Below, piece after piece: positions 54,766 through 64,000 of a DNA stretch of 64,000 nucleotides. Position 1 is the first letter of the stretch; each line of letters begins with the position of its first letter. Origin of the DNA: Mesorhizobium sp. B2-4-3 (GTDB lineage Bacteria > Pseudomonadota > Alphaproteobacteria > Rhizobiales > Rhizobiaceae); NCBI RefSeq assembly GCF_006442815.1, contig NZ_VFVL01000012.1:62001-126000 (forward strand), in the 5' to 3' direction. The position numbers and the translations under genes were made by a program. The notes beneath the pieces were generated by a model. That model ran no database searches and was not told the DNA's origin. It saw nothing but the letters and a program-made list of their open reading frames with translations.

Positions 54766-55965
54766 CTACGACACCGCGATGTCGGCCAGCGCCGGTCCGA
54801 GGTCGCCGGCCGGCGTCACTTCGATCGCCTCCAGGCCGAGCCAGCCTTGCATCTGCTTCAACTCCTCGAGAAGCTGGGCCGCCGTTTCGGCGGGAGCACC
54901 GGCCTCGGCATAGGCGGCGTGGACGCGCAGCACGCTCGCCGGCCGATCGGCTCTCAGATCGACACGGGCGACGATGCGGTCGCCAAGCAGGAAGGGCAGC
55001 ACGTAGTAGCCGTATTGGCGCTTTTCGGACGTCGTGTAGATCTCGATGCGGTAGCGGAAGCCGAAGAGTTTTTCCGTCCGGGTGCGCTCGAAGACGACGG
55101 GATCGAAGGGGGCGAGCAGGGCGCGGGCCTCTATCCGACGCGGAAAGCGGGCGTCCTTGTGGAGATAGGCGGTCTTGTCCCAGCTCTCGACCTTCACAGG
55201 CAGCAGTTCGCCCGCTTCGACCAGGTTCTCGATGCGGTCTTTCGTATCGCCCGGCGCGAGACGAAAATAGTCGCGAAGGTCGCCATAGGTGGCGATGCCA
55301 TGGGCGCGGGCCGAGATGCGCAGCAATTCGCGATGCGCATCCTCGACCGAGGGTATTGGCAGGTCGAGGACAGCCTGCGGCAAAACGCGCTCGGGCAGGT
55401 CATAATAGCGTTCGAAGCCGCGCCGGTAGGCGGTGGTGATGCGGCCGGCCCAGAACAGCCATTCGAAGGCGTGCTTGGCCTCGCTCCAGCCCCACCAGCC
55501 GCCATTGCCCTTGTGGCCTTCGATGTCGGACGCGGCGATCGGGCCGCGTTCGGCGACCTGCGCATAGATCTCGTCGATCATCGCCTTGCGCTCCCGGCCC
55601 CATTTCGCCAGACCGAGATACATCTCGTCGCCCTGCTCGGCGCGCAGCATGCGCCAGCGCATCAAAGGGTAGGTCTCGACAGGCAGGAACGACGCCTCAT
55701 GCGCCCAATATTCAAAGACCGCGCGCTTGCGGCCGACCGCGGCGTTGTCGAGCAGCGCAAGCGGGTAGGGGCCGAGGCGAGAATAGAGCGGCATATAATG
55801 CGCGCGCACAACCGCGCTGACGGAATCGATCTGCAACAAGCCGGTTCGCGACAGCACGCGCGCGAGATGGCGGCGATCCGGAACGCCACCGGGCCTAGGG
55901 TCGTTGAACCCCTGTGCTGCGAGCGCAATGCGCCTCGCCATGGCCAGCGAAATCTTGTCCTTCAT
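54766..55965 (-). CDS. YcaQ/AlkX-type winged-helix DNA glycosylase-like protein
   Basis: This 399-residue protein of the HTH_42 family has an N-terminal LARVLSRTGLLQIDSVSAVVR (about residue 35), the QIDSV/HYMPLYSRLG blocks, WGWSEAKHAFEWLFWAG winged-helix repeats and a C-terminal ALLAPFDPVVFERTRTEKLFG followed by YGYYVLPFLLGDRIVARVDL. The E. coli member YcaQ unhooks interstrand DNA cross-links by a glycosylase reaction; the activity here is inferred. The ATG follows an AAGGACC ribosome site. The gene stands alone. Confidence 0.82.
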   Translation of the reverse strand: MKDKISLAMARRIALAAQGFNDPRPGGVPDRRHLARVLSRTGLLQIDSVSAVVRAHYMPLYSRLGPYPLALLDNAAVGRKRAVFEYWAHEASFLPVETYPLMRWRMLRAEQGDEMYLGLAKWGRERKAMIDEIYAQVAERGPIAASDIEGHKGNGGWWGWSEAKHAFEWLFWAGRITTAYRRGFERYYDLPERVLPQAVLDLPIPSVEDAHRELLRISARAHGIATYGDLRDYFRLAPGDTKDRIENLVEAGELLPVKVESWDKTAYLHKDARFPRRIEARALLAPFDPVVFERTRTEKLFGFRYRIEIYTTSEKRQYGYYVLPFLLGDRIVARVDLRADRPASVLRVHAAYAEAGAPAETAAQLLEELKQMQGWLGLEAIEVTPAGDLGPALADIAVS

Positions 55966-56295
55966 CAGGTCCTTGCCCCGATCGTCCGTTGGATTTTTAG
56001 CCGGTGATTCCTGCGATGCTAGCAGGCAAATGGCGGGAGATATGTCAGGAGAGAAAAGTGGAGTAATAAGCGAAGGAAATCAAACAGGAGCGGATCGGAC
56101 CAGTTTCTTCCGATAAGGCGTCCAGGGCCGCGATTTGAACAAGGTTTGACTTGCGTCACCGAAACCGCTGCGCTAACCCTCGCCGCGTTGCAGCATGGGC
56201 CCCTTAAAACGGTTCAGCGGTTAAACTGTCACGCTTCCGCATTAGAGTCCGTTGCTGTAATCAAAGTGAACTGCCCGCCTAAGGAAAGCCGCCGC
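55966..56295 (+). promoter_or_regulatory. Upstream region of the nuo operon
   Basis: No gene was found in these 330 bases, which separate the divergent YcaQ-like and nuoA genes. A TTGACT at 56146-56151 is a possible -35 element, but no convincing -10 lies at ideal spacing, so the promoter is not resolved. AAGGAAAG at 56281-56288 is the nuoA ribosome site. Confidence 0.4.
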
Positions 56296-56661
56296 ATGAG
56301 CGCACTCCTGAGTTCATACCTGCCGATCGTCCTGTTCATCGCCGTGGCGCTGGTCGTCGGCCTTGCGCTGCTCATAGCGCCGTTCCTGGTGGCCTACCGC
56401 AATCCCGACCCGGAAAAGCTTTCCGCCTATGAATGCGGCTTCAACTCGTTTGACGACGCCCGCATGAAATTCGACATCCGCTTCTACCTGGTGTCGATCC
56501 TGTTCATCATCTTCGATCTCGAGGTCGCCTTCCTGTTCCCGTGGGCGGTCTCCTTCTCCAAGGTCGGCATGCTCGGCTTCTGGTCGATGATGGTGTTTTT
56601 GGCGGTGCTGACCATCGGCTTTGCCTATGAATGGAAAAAAGGAGCGCTGGAATGGGATTGA
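56296..56661 (+). CDS. nuoA: NADH-quinone oxidoreductase subunit A
   Basis: NuoA is a small membrane subunit of complex I. The 121-residue protein has three helices, and the conserved loop [20 protein letters not shown] (about residues 42-61) contains the cysteine that changes exposure between active and deactive forms of complex I. It starts with AAGGAAAG eight bases upstream and overlaps the start of nuoB by ten bases. Confidence 0.96.
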   Translation: MSALLSSYLPIVLFIAVALVVGLALLIAPFLVAYRNPDPEKLSAYECGFNSFDDARMKFDIRFYLVSILFIIFDLEVAFLFPWAVSFSKVGMLGFWSMMVFLAVLTIGFAYEWKKGALEWD

Positions 56662-57233
56662 ACGACAGTTCAGGCACCCTCGTCGCGCCGAAGCCCAAGG
56701 GCATCATCGACCCCAACACCGGCAGGCCGATGGGGGAGGACGATCCCTTCTTCCTCGAAATCAACAATGAACTGGCCGACAAGGGCTTCCTTGTCACCTC
56801 GACCGAAGCGCTGATCACCTGGGCGCGCAGCGGCTCGCTGATGTTCATGACCTTCGGCCTCGCCTGCTGCGCGGTCGAGATGATCCACACCTCGATGCCG
56901 CGCTATGACTCGGAGCGTTTCGGCGTCGCGCCGCGCGCGTCGCCGCGCCAGTCCGACATCATGATCGTCGCCGGCACGCTGACCAACAAGATGGCGCCGG
57001 CGCTGCGCAAGGTCTACGACCAGATGCCGGAGCCGCGCTACGTCATCTCGATGGGCTCCTGCGCCAATGGCGGCGGCTATTACCACTATTCCTATTCGGT
57101 GGTGCGCGGCTGCGACCGCGTCGTGCCGGTCGACATCTATGTGCCCGGCTGCCCGCCGAGCGCCGAAGCGCTGCTCTACGGCATTCTCCTTCTGCAGAAG
57201 AAGATCCGCCGCACCGGCACGATCGAACGGTGA
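56652..57233 (+). CDS. nuoB: NADH-quinone oxidoreductase subunit B
   Basis: NuoB carries the terminal [4Fe-4S] cluster N2 that reduces quinone. Ligand cysteines are seen in GLACCAVEM (tandem cysteines, about residue 74), [12 protein letters not shown] and [11 protein letters not shown]. The length is 193. The ATG at 56652 has a GGAG site and gives the usual rhizobial start [13 protein letters not shown]; it overlaps nuoA. Confidence 0.97.
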   Translation: MGLNDSSGTLVAPKPKGIIDPNTGRPMGEDDPFFLEINNELADKGFLVTSTEALITWARSGSLMFMTFGLACCAVEMIHTSMPRYDSERFGVAPRASPRQSDIMIVAGTLTNKMAPALRKVYDQMPEPRYVISMGSCANGGGYYHYSYSVVRGCDRVVPVDIYVPGCPPSAEALLYGILLLQKKIRRTGTIER

Positions 57234-57237
57234 GCCG

Positions 57238-57840
57238 ATGACCCAGGCGTTGAACGAACTCTCCACCTATCTTGGCGAGAAGCTCTCCGGCCGCATCGGC
57301 GAAGCCGTGCTTGCCTATGGCGAGTTCACGGTTTCGGTCGAACCGGGCAACCTGATCGAGGTAGCGACCTTCCTGCGCGACGATCCGCGCTGCCAGTTCA
57401 TCTCGATCATCGACGTCTGCGGAGCGGATTACCCGTCGCGCGCCAGACGCTTCGATGTCGTCTACCACCTTCTGTCGCCGAAGCAGAATGTGCGCATCCG
57501 CCTCAAGGTCCAGGCCGACGAGGAAACGCTGGTGCCGTCGCTGACCGGCGTCTATCCCGGTGCCGACTGGTTCGAGCGCGAGACCTACGACCTTTACGGC
57601 GTGCTGTTTTCGGGCCATCCAGACCTGCGCCGCATTCTCACCGACTATGGTTTCGAGGGCCATCCGCTGCGCAAGGATTTCCCGCTGACCGGGTTTGTCG
57701 AGGTGCGCTACGACGACGAGGCCAAGCGGGTCATCTACGAGCCGGTGGAATTAAAGCAGGAATTCAGAAATTTCGATTTTCTTTCCCCCTGGGAAGGCAC
57801 CGACTATGTGCTGCCGGGGGATGAGAAGGCAAAGCAGTAA
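57238..57840 (+). CDS. nuoC: NADH-quinone oxidoreductase subunit C
   Basis: NuoC is a peripheral-arm scaffold subunit (30 kDa family). The 200-residue protein contains the signature [20 protein letters not shown] (about residue 116) and [19 protein letters not shown]. Its TAA stop shares a base with the nuoD ATG (TAATG). It is separate from nuoD here, unlike the NuoCD fusion of E. coli. Confidence 0.96.
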   Translation: MTQALNELSTYLGEKLSGRIGEAVLAYGEFTVSVEPGNLIEVATFLRDDPRCQFISIIDVCGADYPSRARRFDVVYHLLSPKQNVRIRLKVQADEETLVPSLTGVYPGADWFERETYDLYGVLFSGHPDLRRILTDYGFEGHPLRKDFPLTGFVEVRYDDEAKRVIYEPVELKQEFRNFDFLSPWEGTDYVLPGDEKAKQ

Positions 57841-59030
57841 TGGCCGAAACTTCCGTCCGCAATTTCAATATTAATTTCGGACCTCAACACCCTGCGGCGC
57901 ACGGTGTTTTGAGGTTGGTTCTCGAGCTGGACGGCGAGGTGGTCGACCGCGTCGATCCGCATATCGGGCTGCTTCACCGCGGCACCGAGAAGCTGATCGA
58001 GGCCAAGACCTACCTGCAGGCCGTGCCTTATCTCGACCGGCTCGACTATTGCGCGCCGATGAACCAGGAGCATGCCTTCGCTCTCGCAGCCGAGCGCCTG
58101 CTCGGCATCGAGGTGCCGAAGCGCGGTCAGCTGATCCGCGTGCTCTATTCCGAGATGGGCCGCATCATGTCGCACATCCTCAATGTGACGACACAGGCGA
58201 TGGATGTCGGCGCGCTGACGCCGCCGCTGTGGGGTTTCGTCGAGCGCGAAAAGCTGATGGTGTTCTACGAACGCGCCTCCGGCTCGCGCATGCATGCAGC
58301 CTATTTCCGGCCGGGCGGCGTGCACCAGGACCTGCCGCAGAAGCTGGTCGAGGATATCGGCAAGTGGATCGATCCGTTCCTGAAGTCGATCGACGATCTC
58401 GATGCGCTTTTGACCGGCAACCGCATCTTCAAGCAGCGCAATGTCGATATCGGCATCGTGTCGCTGGCCGACGCCTGGGCCTGGGGCTTTTCGGGCGTGA
58501 TGGTGCGCGGCTCGGGCGCCGCCTGGGACCTGCGCAAATCGCAGCCCTATGAATGCTATTCCGAGATGGATTTCGACATCCCGATCGGCAAGAACGGCGA
58601 TTGCTACGACCGTTACCTGGTGCGCATGGAAGAGATGCGCCAGTCGGCCAGGATCATGCGCCAGTGCATCGATCTCCTGCTCGGCAAGGAACGCGCCGGC
58701 CCGGTGTCGAACCTCGACGGCAAGGTGGTGCCGCCGAAGCGCCAGGCGATGAAGCGGTCGATGGAAGCGCTGATCCATCACTTCAAGCTCTATACCGAGG
58801 GTTATCGCGTGCCGGCCGGCGAGGTCTATGCGGCCGTCGAAGCGCCGAAGGGCGAATTCGGCGTCTATCTGGTCTCCGACGGCACCAACAAGCCCTATCG
58901 CTGCAAGCTGCGCGCGCCAGGCTTCGCGCATCTGCAGGCCATGGATTTCCTGTGCCGCGGCCACATGCTGGCCGACGTCACCGCCGTGCTTGGCTCCCTC
59001 GACATCGTGTTTGGTGAGGTCGATCGCTAA
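57840..59030 (+). CDS. nuoD: NADH-quinone oxidoreductase subunit D
   Basis: NuoD (49 kDa family) forms the quinone-binding cavity with NuoB. The 396-residue protein contains [20 protein letters not shown] (about residue 11), with the quinone-pocket histidine, and [17 protein letters not shown]. It is linked to nuoC and nuoE by TAATG junctions. Confidence 0.97.
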   Translation: MAETSVRNFNINFGPQHPAAHGVLRLVLELDGEVVDRVDPHIGLLHRGTEKLIEAKTYLQAVPYLDRLDYCAPMNQEHAFALAAERLLGIEVPKRGQLIRVLYSEMGRIMSHILNVTTQAMDVGALTPPLWGFVEREKLMVFYERASGSRMHAAYFRPGGVHQDLPQKLVEDIGKWIDPFLKSIDDLDALLTGNRIFKQRNVDIGIVSLADAWAWGFSGVMVRGSGAAWDLRKSQPYECYSEMDFDIPIGKNGDCYDRYLVRMEEMRQSARIMRQCIDLLLGKERAGPVSNLDGKVVPPKRQAMKRSMEALIHHFKLYTEGYRVPAGEVYAAVEAPKGEFGVYLVSDGTNKPYRCKLRAPGFAHLQAMDFLCRGHMLADVTAVLGSLDIVFGEVDR

Positions 59031-60355
59031 TGTCAGTCCGTCGTCTCGCAGATGCCAGCGTCCAGCCAGCTTCCTTCGCCTTCAACAAGGCGAACGCGGC
59101 GGCGGCGCAGCAGTGGATCGCCAAATATCCGAAGGGGCGCGAGCAGTCGGCCATCATCCCGCTGCTGATGATCGCGCAGGAGCAGGAAGGCTGGGTCACC
59201 AAGGCGGCGATCGAGACGATCTCCGACATGCTCGGCATGCCGCGCATCCGCGGCCTCGAGGTCGCGACCTTCTACACGCAGTACCAGCTCAATCCGGTCG
59301 GCACGCGCGCCCATATCCAGGTCTGCGGCACCACGCCCTGCATGCTGCGCGGCTCGGAAGCGCTAATGGATGTCTGCCGGTCAAAAATCCATCACGACCA
59401 GTTCCACACCAACGACAAGGGCACGCTGTCGTGGGAGGAGGTCGAATGCCTCGGCGCCTGCGTCAACGCGCCGATGGTCATGATCTTCAAGGACACGTTC
59501 GAGGACTTGACGCCCGAGCGGCTGGCCGAGATCATCGATCTCTACGACGCCGGTAAGGGCGCCGAGGTCAAGCCGGGTCCGCAGAACGGCCGCCATGGTT
59601 CCGAGCCGGCCGGCGGCTTGAAGACGCTGACAAATGAAAAGGCGATCCTGAAGTCGACGCGCGACAAGGAAGCCAAGGCGGCGGCGAAGGCTGCCAAGGA
59701 TGCCGCCGCCGCGGCACCGGCTGCTGCCCCTGCCGCCGTCGTCTCGCAGGCGGCACCCGCTGCGCCAGCAGCTTCGGCGCCCGCCGCTTCGGGCCCGGTT
59801 GCGCCGTCCAAATCCAGCAAGCCGAAGACCCATGCGGCTGAAACCAGCCCGGCGCTCAACACGCCGTCGCCGGTCAAGGTCGCCCCGGCCACCGAGAACG
59901 GCGCCAGTGTCAGGGCGCCGCGCCATTCGGCCGCCAACGCCAACCAGGCCGATCCGGAAGTCGAGGCGGTTTCCAAGCCGCGCAGCGGGCCGAAGACAAA
60001 GGCCGAGCCGGCCACGGCTTTCAAGGCGCCGGAAACCAAGCAGCCTGTCGCTAGGACGGCGAAACCTTCGCTCGACGACAAGAACCGGCCCGCCGGCATC
60101 GAGCGCCCGGCAACGGTCGACGATCTCAAGCTGATCTCCGGCGTCGGCCCGAAGATCGAAGGCACCCTGCATTCGTTGGGCATCTACACCTTCGCGCAGG
60201 TCGCCTCCTGGAAGAAGGCCGAGCGCGAATGGGTCGACGGCTATCTCAGCTTCCACGGCCGCATCGATCGCGACGACTGGGTGAAGCAGGCCAAGGCGCT
60301 CGCCAAGGGCGGCGTCGCCGAATACATCCGCGTCTTCGGCAAGAAGCCGGTCTGA
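59030..60355 (+). CDS. nuoE: NADH-quinone oxidoreductase subunit E with long C-terminal extension
   Basis: NuoE (24 kDa family) holds the [2Fe-2S] cluster N1a, with ligands in [13 protein letters not shown] (about residue 99) and [15 protein letters not shown] (about 140). The core takes about 200 residues. A low-complexity Ala/Pro/Lys segment (about 205-360) is followed by an 80-residue domain starting [20 protein letters not shown], a helix-hairpin-helix-like fold. The total of 441 is twice the E. coli size. The terminal domain is shared with the gene between nuoF and nuoG. Confidence 0.95.
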   Translation: MSVRRLADASVQPASFAFNKANAAAAQQWIAKYPKGREQSAIIPLLMIAQEQEGWVTKAAIETISDMLGMPRIRGLEVATFYTQYQLNPVGTRAHIQVCGTTPCMLRGSEALMDVCRSKIHHDQFHTNDKGTLSWEEVECLGACVNAPMVMIFKDTFEDLTPERLAEIIDLYDAGKGAEVKPGPQNGRHGSEPAGGLKTLTNEKAILKSTRDKEAKAAAKAAKDAAAAAPAAAPAAVVSQAAPAAPAASAPAASGPVAPSKSSKPKTHAAETSPALNTPSPVKVAPATENGASVRAPRHSAANANQADPEVEAVSKPRSGPKTKAEPATAFKAPETKQPVARTAKPSLDDKNRPAGIERPATVDDLKLISGVGPKIEGTLHSLGIYTFAQVASWKKAEREWVDGYLSFHGRIDRDDWVKQAKALAKGGVAEYIRVFGKKPV

Positions 60356-60365
60356 GGGACGAAAA

Positions 60366-61670
60366 ATGCTTCAGGACAAAGACCGCATCTTCACCAACAT
60401 CTACGGCCTCTTCGACACGTCGTTGGCCGGGGCGCAGTCGCGCGGCATCTGGGACGACACGCCCGGCCTGATCGCCAAAGGGCGCGACTGGATCGTCAAC
60501 GAGATGAAGGCGTCCGGCCTGCGCGGCCGTGGCGGCGCCGGCTTCCCGACCGGATTGAAATGGTCGTTCATGCCGAAGCAGAGCGACGGCCGGCCGAGCT
60601 ATCTCGTCATCAACGCCGACGAATCCGAGCCCGGTACCTGCAAGGACCGCGACATCCTGCGCAACGATCCGCACACGCTGGTCGAGGGCGCGCTGGTCGC
60701 CGGCTTCGCCATGGGCGCGATCGCCGCCTACATCTATGTGCGCGGCGAGTTCATCCGCGAGCGCGAGGCGCTGCAGCGCGCCATCGACGAGGCCTACGCG
60801 GCCAAGCTCATCGGCAAGAACAACACGTCCGGCTACGACTTCGAAGTCTACATGCATCACGGCGCCGGCGCCTATATCTGCGGCGAGGAGACGGCGCTGC
60901 TCGAAAGCCTGGAAGGCAAGAAGGGCCAGCCGCGGCTGAAGCCGCCATTCCCGGCCAATGTCGGCCTCTACGGCTGCCCGACCACCGTCAACAACGTCGA
61001 GTCGATCGCGGTGGCGCCGACCATCCTGCGCCGCGGCGCTGCCTGGTTCTCGTCCTTCGGCCGGCCGAACAATGCCGGCACCAAGCTGTTCTGCGTGTCC
61101 GGCCACGTCAACAATCCGTGCACTTTCGAAGAGGCGATGTCGATCCCGTTCCGCGAGCTGATCGAGGAGCATTGCGGCGGCATCCGTGGCGGCTGGGACA
61201 ATCTGCTCGCGGTCATTCCGGGCGGCGCTTCGGTGCCGCTGGTGCCGGCGGAGCAGATCATGGATGCGCCGATGGATTTCGACGCGCTGCGCGACCTGAA
61301 ATCGGGCCTCGGCACGGCGGCCGTCATCGTCATGGACAAGTCGACGGATATCGTGAAGGCGATCGCCAGGCTTTCCTACTTCTACAAGCATGAGAGCTGC
61401 GGCCAGTGCACGCCGTGCCGCGAAGGCACCGGCTGGATGTGGCGGGTGATGGAGCGTCTGGTGCGCGGCGAGGCGCAGAAGCGCGAGATCGACATGCTGC
61501 TCGACGTCACCAAGCAGGTCGAGGGTCACACGATCTGCGCGCTGGGCGACGCGGCCGCCTGGCCGATCCAGGGCCTGATGCGGCATTTCCGCGGCGAGGT
61601 GGAGCGCCGCATCGACGAGTTTTCGCGCAACGCGCATCGGGTCGAGCCGGTGATGGTGGCGGCGGAATAG
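60366..61670 (+). CDS. nuoF: NADH-quinone oxidoreductase subunit F
   Basis: NuoF binds NADH and FMN and carries cluster N3. The 434-residue protein has the NADH/FMN site [19 protein letters not shown] (about residue 55), the FMN segment [18 protein letters not shown] (about 175) and the cluster ligands [15 protein letters not shown] (about 344). It starts 11 bases after nuoE. Confidence 0.97.
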   Translation: MLQDKDRIFTNIYGLFDTSLAGAQSRGIWDDTPGLIAKGRDWIVNEMKASGLRGRGGAGFPTGLKWSFMPKQSDGRPSYLVINADESEPGTCKDRDILRNDPHTLVEGALVAGFAMGAIAAYIYVRGEFIREREALQRAIDEAYAAKLIGKNNTSGYDFEVYMHHGAGAYICGEETALLESLEGKKGQPRLKPPFPANVGLYGCPTTVNNVESIAVAPTILRRGAAWFSSFGRPNNAGTKLFCVSGHVNNPCTFEEAMSIPFRELIEEHCGGIRGGWDNLLAVIPGGASVPLVPAEQIMDAPMDFDALRDLKSGLGTAAVIVMDKSTDIVKAIARLSYFYKHESCGQCTPCREGTGWMWRVMERLVRGEAQKREIDMLLDVTKQVEGHTICALGDAAAWPIQGLMRHFRGEVERRIDEFSRNAHRVEPVMVAAE

Positions 61671-61744
61671 GACTTTGAAATACGGGCGCAAGCCCAAGAC
61701 TGACAGCAGGGGCGGGCACGCGAAGAAACGACCAGGAGATATCT

Positions 61745-62428
61745 ATGTCGCCGTATTCGATAGCCTACCCGTTCATGCCTGATTTGGACCAACTCGAGAA
61801 GATGAACCAGGACCTGACCAAGATGATGCCGAAGGAGATGGCCAGCGCCGTCAACCTTCTGGCGCATCCGGTCGCGGGTGCCGCGGCGATGTCGGCGCTC
61901 AGCATCGGTCTCGCCAACCATGCCGTCGGCATGTGGATGGGCGCCTTCACCGGCGCGCTGGAAGCTTCGCAGCGCATGTTCCAGCCGTTCCTCGACGATC
62001 TCGAGGCGCAGAACCAAGCGGCCGCCAACGCGTCCAAGGCGCGCAAGGCGACCGAGACGCTGATCGCCAGGGCGCAGACCTTCGCCAGGGACGTGACCGA
62101 CATCGCGGCCAACGCGACCGAGAAGGCGCTCGACGCGACTGGGGCCGATATTGTGGCGCAACCGGCCGCGACCGGGCTGATGCCGGAGGATTTCAGGCAG
62201 CCGAAGGCCGTCGACAAGCCGGCAAAGCCGTCGAACCTGAAGGCGATTTCGGGCATCGGACCAAAGCTGGAGAAGGTGCTCAATGGTCTCGGCATCTGGA
62301 CCTATGGCCAGATCGCCGCCTGGACGTCTGAAGAGATCGCCTGGGTGGAAGATTATCTGTCGCTCGCCGGCCGTATCGGCCGCGACGACTGGACCGCACA
62401 GGCGGCGGCGCTCGCCGCGAAGAAGTGA
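61745..62428 (+). CDS. Complex I-associated helix-hairpin-helix protein between nuoF and nuoG
   Basis: This 227-residue protein has a helical N-terminal part (residues 1-110, with PDLDQLEKMNQDLTKMMPKE and a hydrophobic VAGAAAMSALSIGLANHAVG). A linker follows, then a C-terminal domain (residues 160-227, LKAISGIGPKLEKVLNGLGI and YGQIAAWTSEEIAWVEDYLS) that aligns closely with the end of the extended NuoE. It is not a standard complex I subunit. Rhizobial genomes often carry it at this position as an 'NADH-ubiquinone dehydrogenase' entry. It lies in the nuo operon with a 74-base gap on both sides. A role in assembly or stability of the peripheral arm is inferred. Confidence 0.75.
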   Translation: MSPYSIAYPFMPDLDQLEKMNQDLTKMMPKEMASAVNLLAHPVAGAAAMSALSIGLANHAVGMWMGAFTGALEASQRMFQPFLDDLEAQNQAAANASKARKATETLIARAQTFARDVTDIAANATEKALDATGADIVAQPAATGLMPEDFRQPKAVDKPAKPSNLKAISGIGPKLEKVLNGLGIWTYGQIAAWTSEEIAWVEDYLSLAGRIGRDDWTAQAAALAAKK

Positions 62429-62502
62429 ATTGAAATACCGGGCGCGGTTCAAGCCGCGCCCGGAAATAGAGATTGCGGGACATCCGCGAGGGTTTGAGGC
62501 GA

Positions 62503-64000
62503 ATGGCAAAGCTGAAGGTCGACGGGAAAGAGATCACGGTACCCGACCATTACACGCTGCTGCAGGCGGCCGAGGACGCCGGCGCGGAAGTGCCGCGCTT
62601 CTGCTTTCACGAGCGGCTGTCGATCGCCGGCAATTGCCGCATGTGCCTGATCGAGGTGAAGGGCGGTCCGCCCAAGCCGCAGGCATCCTGCGCCATGGGC
62701 GTGCGCGACCTGCGCCCCGGCCCGAATGGCGAGCCTCCGGAAATCTTCACCAACACGCCGATGGTCAAGAAGGCCCGCGAAGGCGTGATGGAATTCCTGC
62801 TGATCAATCATCCGCTCGATTGCCCGATCTGCGACCAGGGCGGCGAATGCGACCTGCAGGACCAGGCGATGGCCTTCGGCGTCGATTCCTCGCGCTATCA
62901 CGAAAACAAGCGCGCGGTCGAAGACAAGTATATCGGCCCGCTGGTCAAGACGGTGATGAACCGCTGCATCCATTGCACGCGCTGCGTCCGCTTCACCACC
63001 GAGGTCGCAGGCATTTCCGAGCTCGGGCTGATCGGCCGCGGCGAGGATGCCGAGATCACCACCTATCTCGAACAGGCGATGACCTCCGAGCTGCAGGGCA
63101 ATGTCATAGACCTTTGCCCGGTCGGCGCGCTGACCTCAAAGCCGTTCGCGTTCCAGGCGCGGCCGTGGGAGCTGACCAAGACGGAATCGATCGACGTCAT
63201 GGATGCCGTCGGCTCGGCGATCCGCGTCGACTCCAGAGGGCGCGAAGTGATGCGCATCCTGCCGCGCGTCAACGAGGCGGTGAACGAGGAGTGGATCTCC
63301 GACAAGACCCGCTTCATCTGGGACGGCCTGCGCACGCAGCGCCTCGACCGCCCCTATGTGCGCAGGAACGGCAAGCTGGCGCCGGCAAGCTGGGCGGAAG
63401 CCTTCGCCGCGATCAAGGACGAGGTGGGCAAGGCGGCGCCAGAGCGGATCGGCGCGATCGCCGGCGACCTCGCGGCGGTCGAGGAAATCTACGCGCTCAA
63501 GCTTTTGATGGCGGCGCTCGGCTCGAAGAACATCGACTGCCGCCAGGATGGTGCCGCGCTCGATCCGTCGCTCGGCCGCGCCAGCTACATCTTCAATCCG
63601 ACCATCGAAGGCATCGAGCAGGCCGACGCGGTGCTGATCATCGGCGCCAATCCGCGCTTCGAGGCCTCGGTGCTCAATGCCCGCATCCGCAAGCGCTGGC
63701 GCGTCGGCAATTTGCCGGTCGGCGTGATCGGCGAGATCGGCGATACACGCTATGACTATGAGCTGATCGGCGCCGGCCCCGAATCCCTGAAGGGCCTGGC
63801 CGACGGCAACGGCAAGTTCTTCGAGGTGCTGAGCAAGGCCACGCATCCGCTGATCGTCGTCGGCCAGGGCGCGCTGGCGCGCGCCGACGGCGCCGCGGTG
63901 CTCGGCCAGGCGGCGAAGCTCGCGGCCGCCGTCAACGCGGTCACCGCCGACTGGAACGGCTTTGCGGTGCTCCACAACGCCGCGGCAAGAGTCGGCGGCC
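62503..64000 (+). CDS. nuoG: NADH-quinone oxidoreductase subunit G (3' end outside window)
   Basis: NuoG is the largest peripheral subunit and carries several iron-sulfur clusters. The first 499 residues are present. The [2Fe-2S] N1b ligands lie in [20 protein letters not shown] (about residue 31), the N4 and N5 ligands in [19 protein letters not shown] (about 103) and [12 protein letters not shown] (about 154). The molybdopterin-type domain (from about 240) starts after a [15 protein letters not shown] ligand segment. The family is about 690 residues in rhizobia, so the C-terminal quarter is missing. Confidence 0.96.
   Translation, partial: MAKLKVDGKEITVPDHYTLLQAAEDAGAEVPRFCFHERLSIAGNCRMCLIEVKGGPPKPQASCAMGVRDLRPGPNGEPPEIFTNTPMVKKAREGVMEFLLINHPLDCPICDQGGECDLQDQAMAFGVDSSRYHENKRAVEDKYIGPLVKTVMNRCIHCTRCVRFTTEVAGISELGLIGRGEDAEITTYLEQAMTSELQGNVIDLCPVGALTSKPFAFQARPWELTKTESIDVMDAVGSAIRVDSRGREVMRILPRVNEAVNEEWISDKTRFIWDGLRTQRLDRPYVRRNGKLAPASWAEAFAAIKDEVGKAAPERIGAIAGDLAAVEEIYALKLLMAALGSKNIDCRQDGAALDPSLGRASYIFNPTIEGIEQADAVLIIGANPRFEASVLNARIRKRWRVGNLPVGVIGEIGDTRYDYELIGAGPESLKGLADGNGKFFEVLSKATHPLIVVGQGALARADGAAVLGQAAKLAAAVNAVTADWNGFAVLHNAAARVGG

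Noticed and set aside
61745..62428. The extra nuo-operon protein considered a phasin
   Set aside because: The helical N-terminal half is loosely phasin-like, but the shared C-terminal domain with NuoE and the operon position argue for a complex I-related role.

Overview
The window looks like chromosomal DNA of a Rhizobiales alphaproteobacterium, most likely Mesorhizobium or a close relative. This rests on the high GC content, the aerobic-type cob gene set under a B12 riboswitch, a nuo operon with rhizobial features (extended NuoE and an extra gene between nuoF and nuoG), and several families of short palindromic repeats of the kind common in rhizobial genomes. No species can be named from sequence reading alone. 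No phage, transposase, CRISPR or plasmid functions were seen.

Layout. 1-1.9 kb: a partial flavin monooxygenase behind a sigma-54-type promoter, with only the N-terminal stump of an AcoR-like sigma-54 activator left beside it. 1.7-5.0 kb: ilvI-ilvH preceded by a 16-residue Leu/Ile/Val-containing leader peptide and attenuator hairpin, then a LysE-type exporter. 5.2-9.7 kb: an RND efflux pair. 9.8-11.4 kb: a cobalt-type nitrile hydratase (alpha, beta, activator). 11.5-14 kb: a RecD-like helicase, a SpoIIAA-like protein and pdxJ. 14.1-18 kb: two tandem kup potassium transporters whose 3' ends look homogenised. 18.1-24.3 kb: redox and detoxification genes with their own HxlR, MarR and TetR regulators, each with a visible palindromic operator. 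24.4-25.4 kb: ilvC. 25.6-33.5 kb: PilZ, BA14K-like, EEP nuclease, Nudix, a MacAB-like ABC exporter, PhzF and tRNA-Lys. 33.7-38.5 kb: cytochrome c, O-methyltransferase, AraC regulator and two hypothetical proteins, one of them flanked by a broken copy of the cobT 3' end.

38.6-54.7 kb is a nearly complete aerobic cobalamin cluster. A B12 riboswitch heads DUF1636-cobW-cobN-cobG-cobH-cobI-cobJ, then come cobL-cobE-cobM-cobA-cobB-cobV-cobT on the same strand. cobK lies on the opposite strand, wedged between cobJ and cobL with overlapping ends. Three of these genes (cobE, cobG, cobN) carry long inverted-repeat elements inserted in frame, so each protein contains 40-60 extra residues encoded by a repeat. 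This is the most unusual feature of the window.

54.8-64 kb: a YcaQ-type DNA glycosylase-like gene and the start of the complex I operon (nuoABCDEF, an extra helix-hairpin-helix protein, and nuoG running off the end). The extra protein and the C-terminal extension of NuoE share the same terminal domain.

All identities come from reading translated sequence and motifs. No database search was run.
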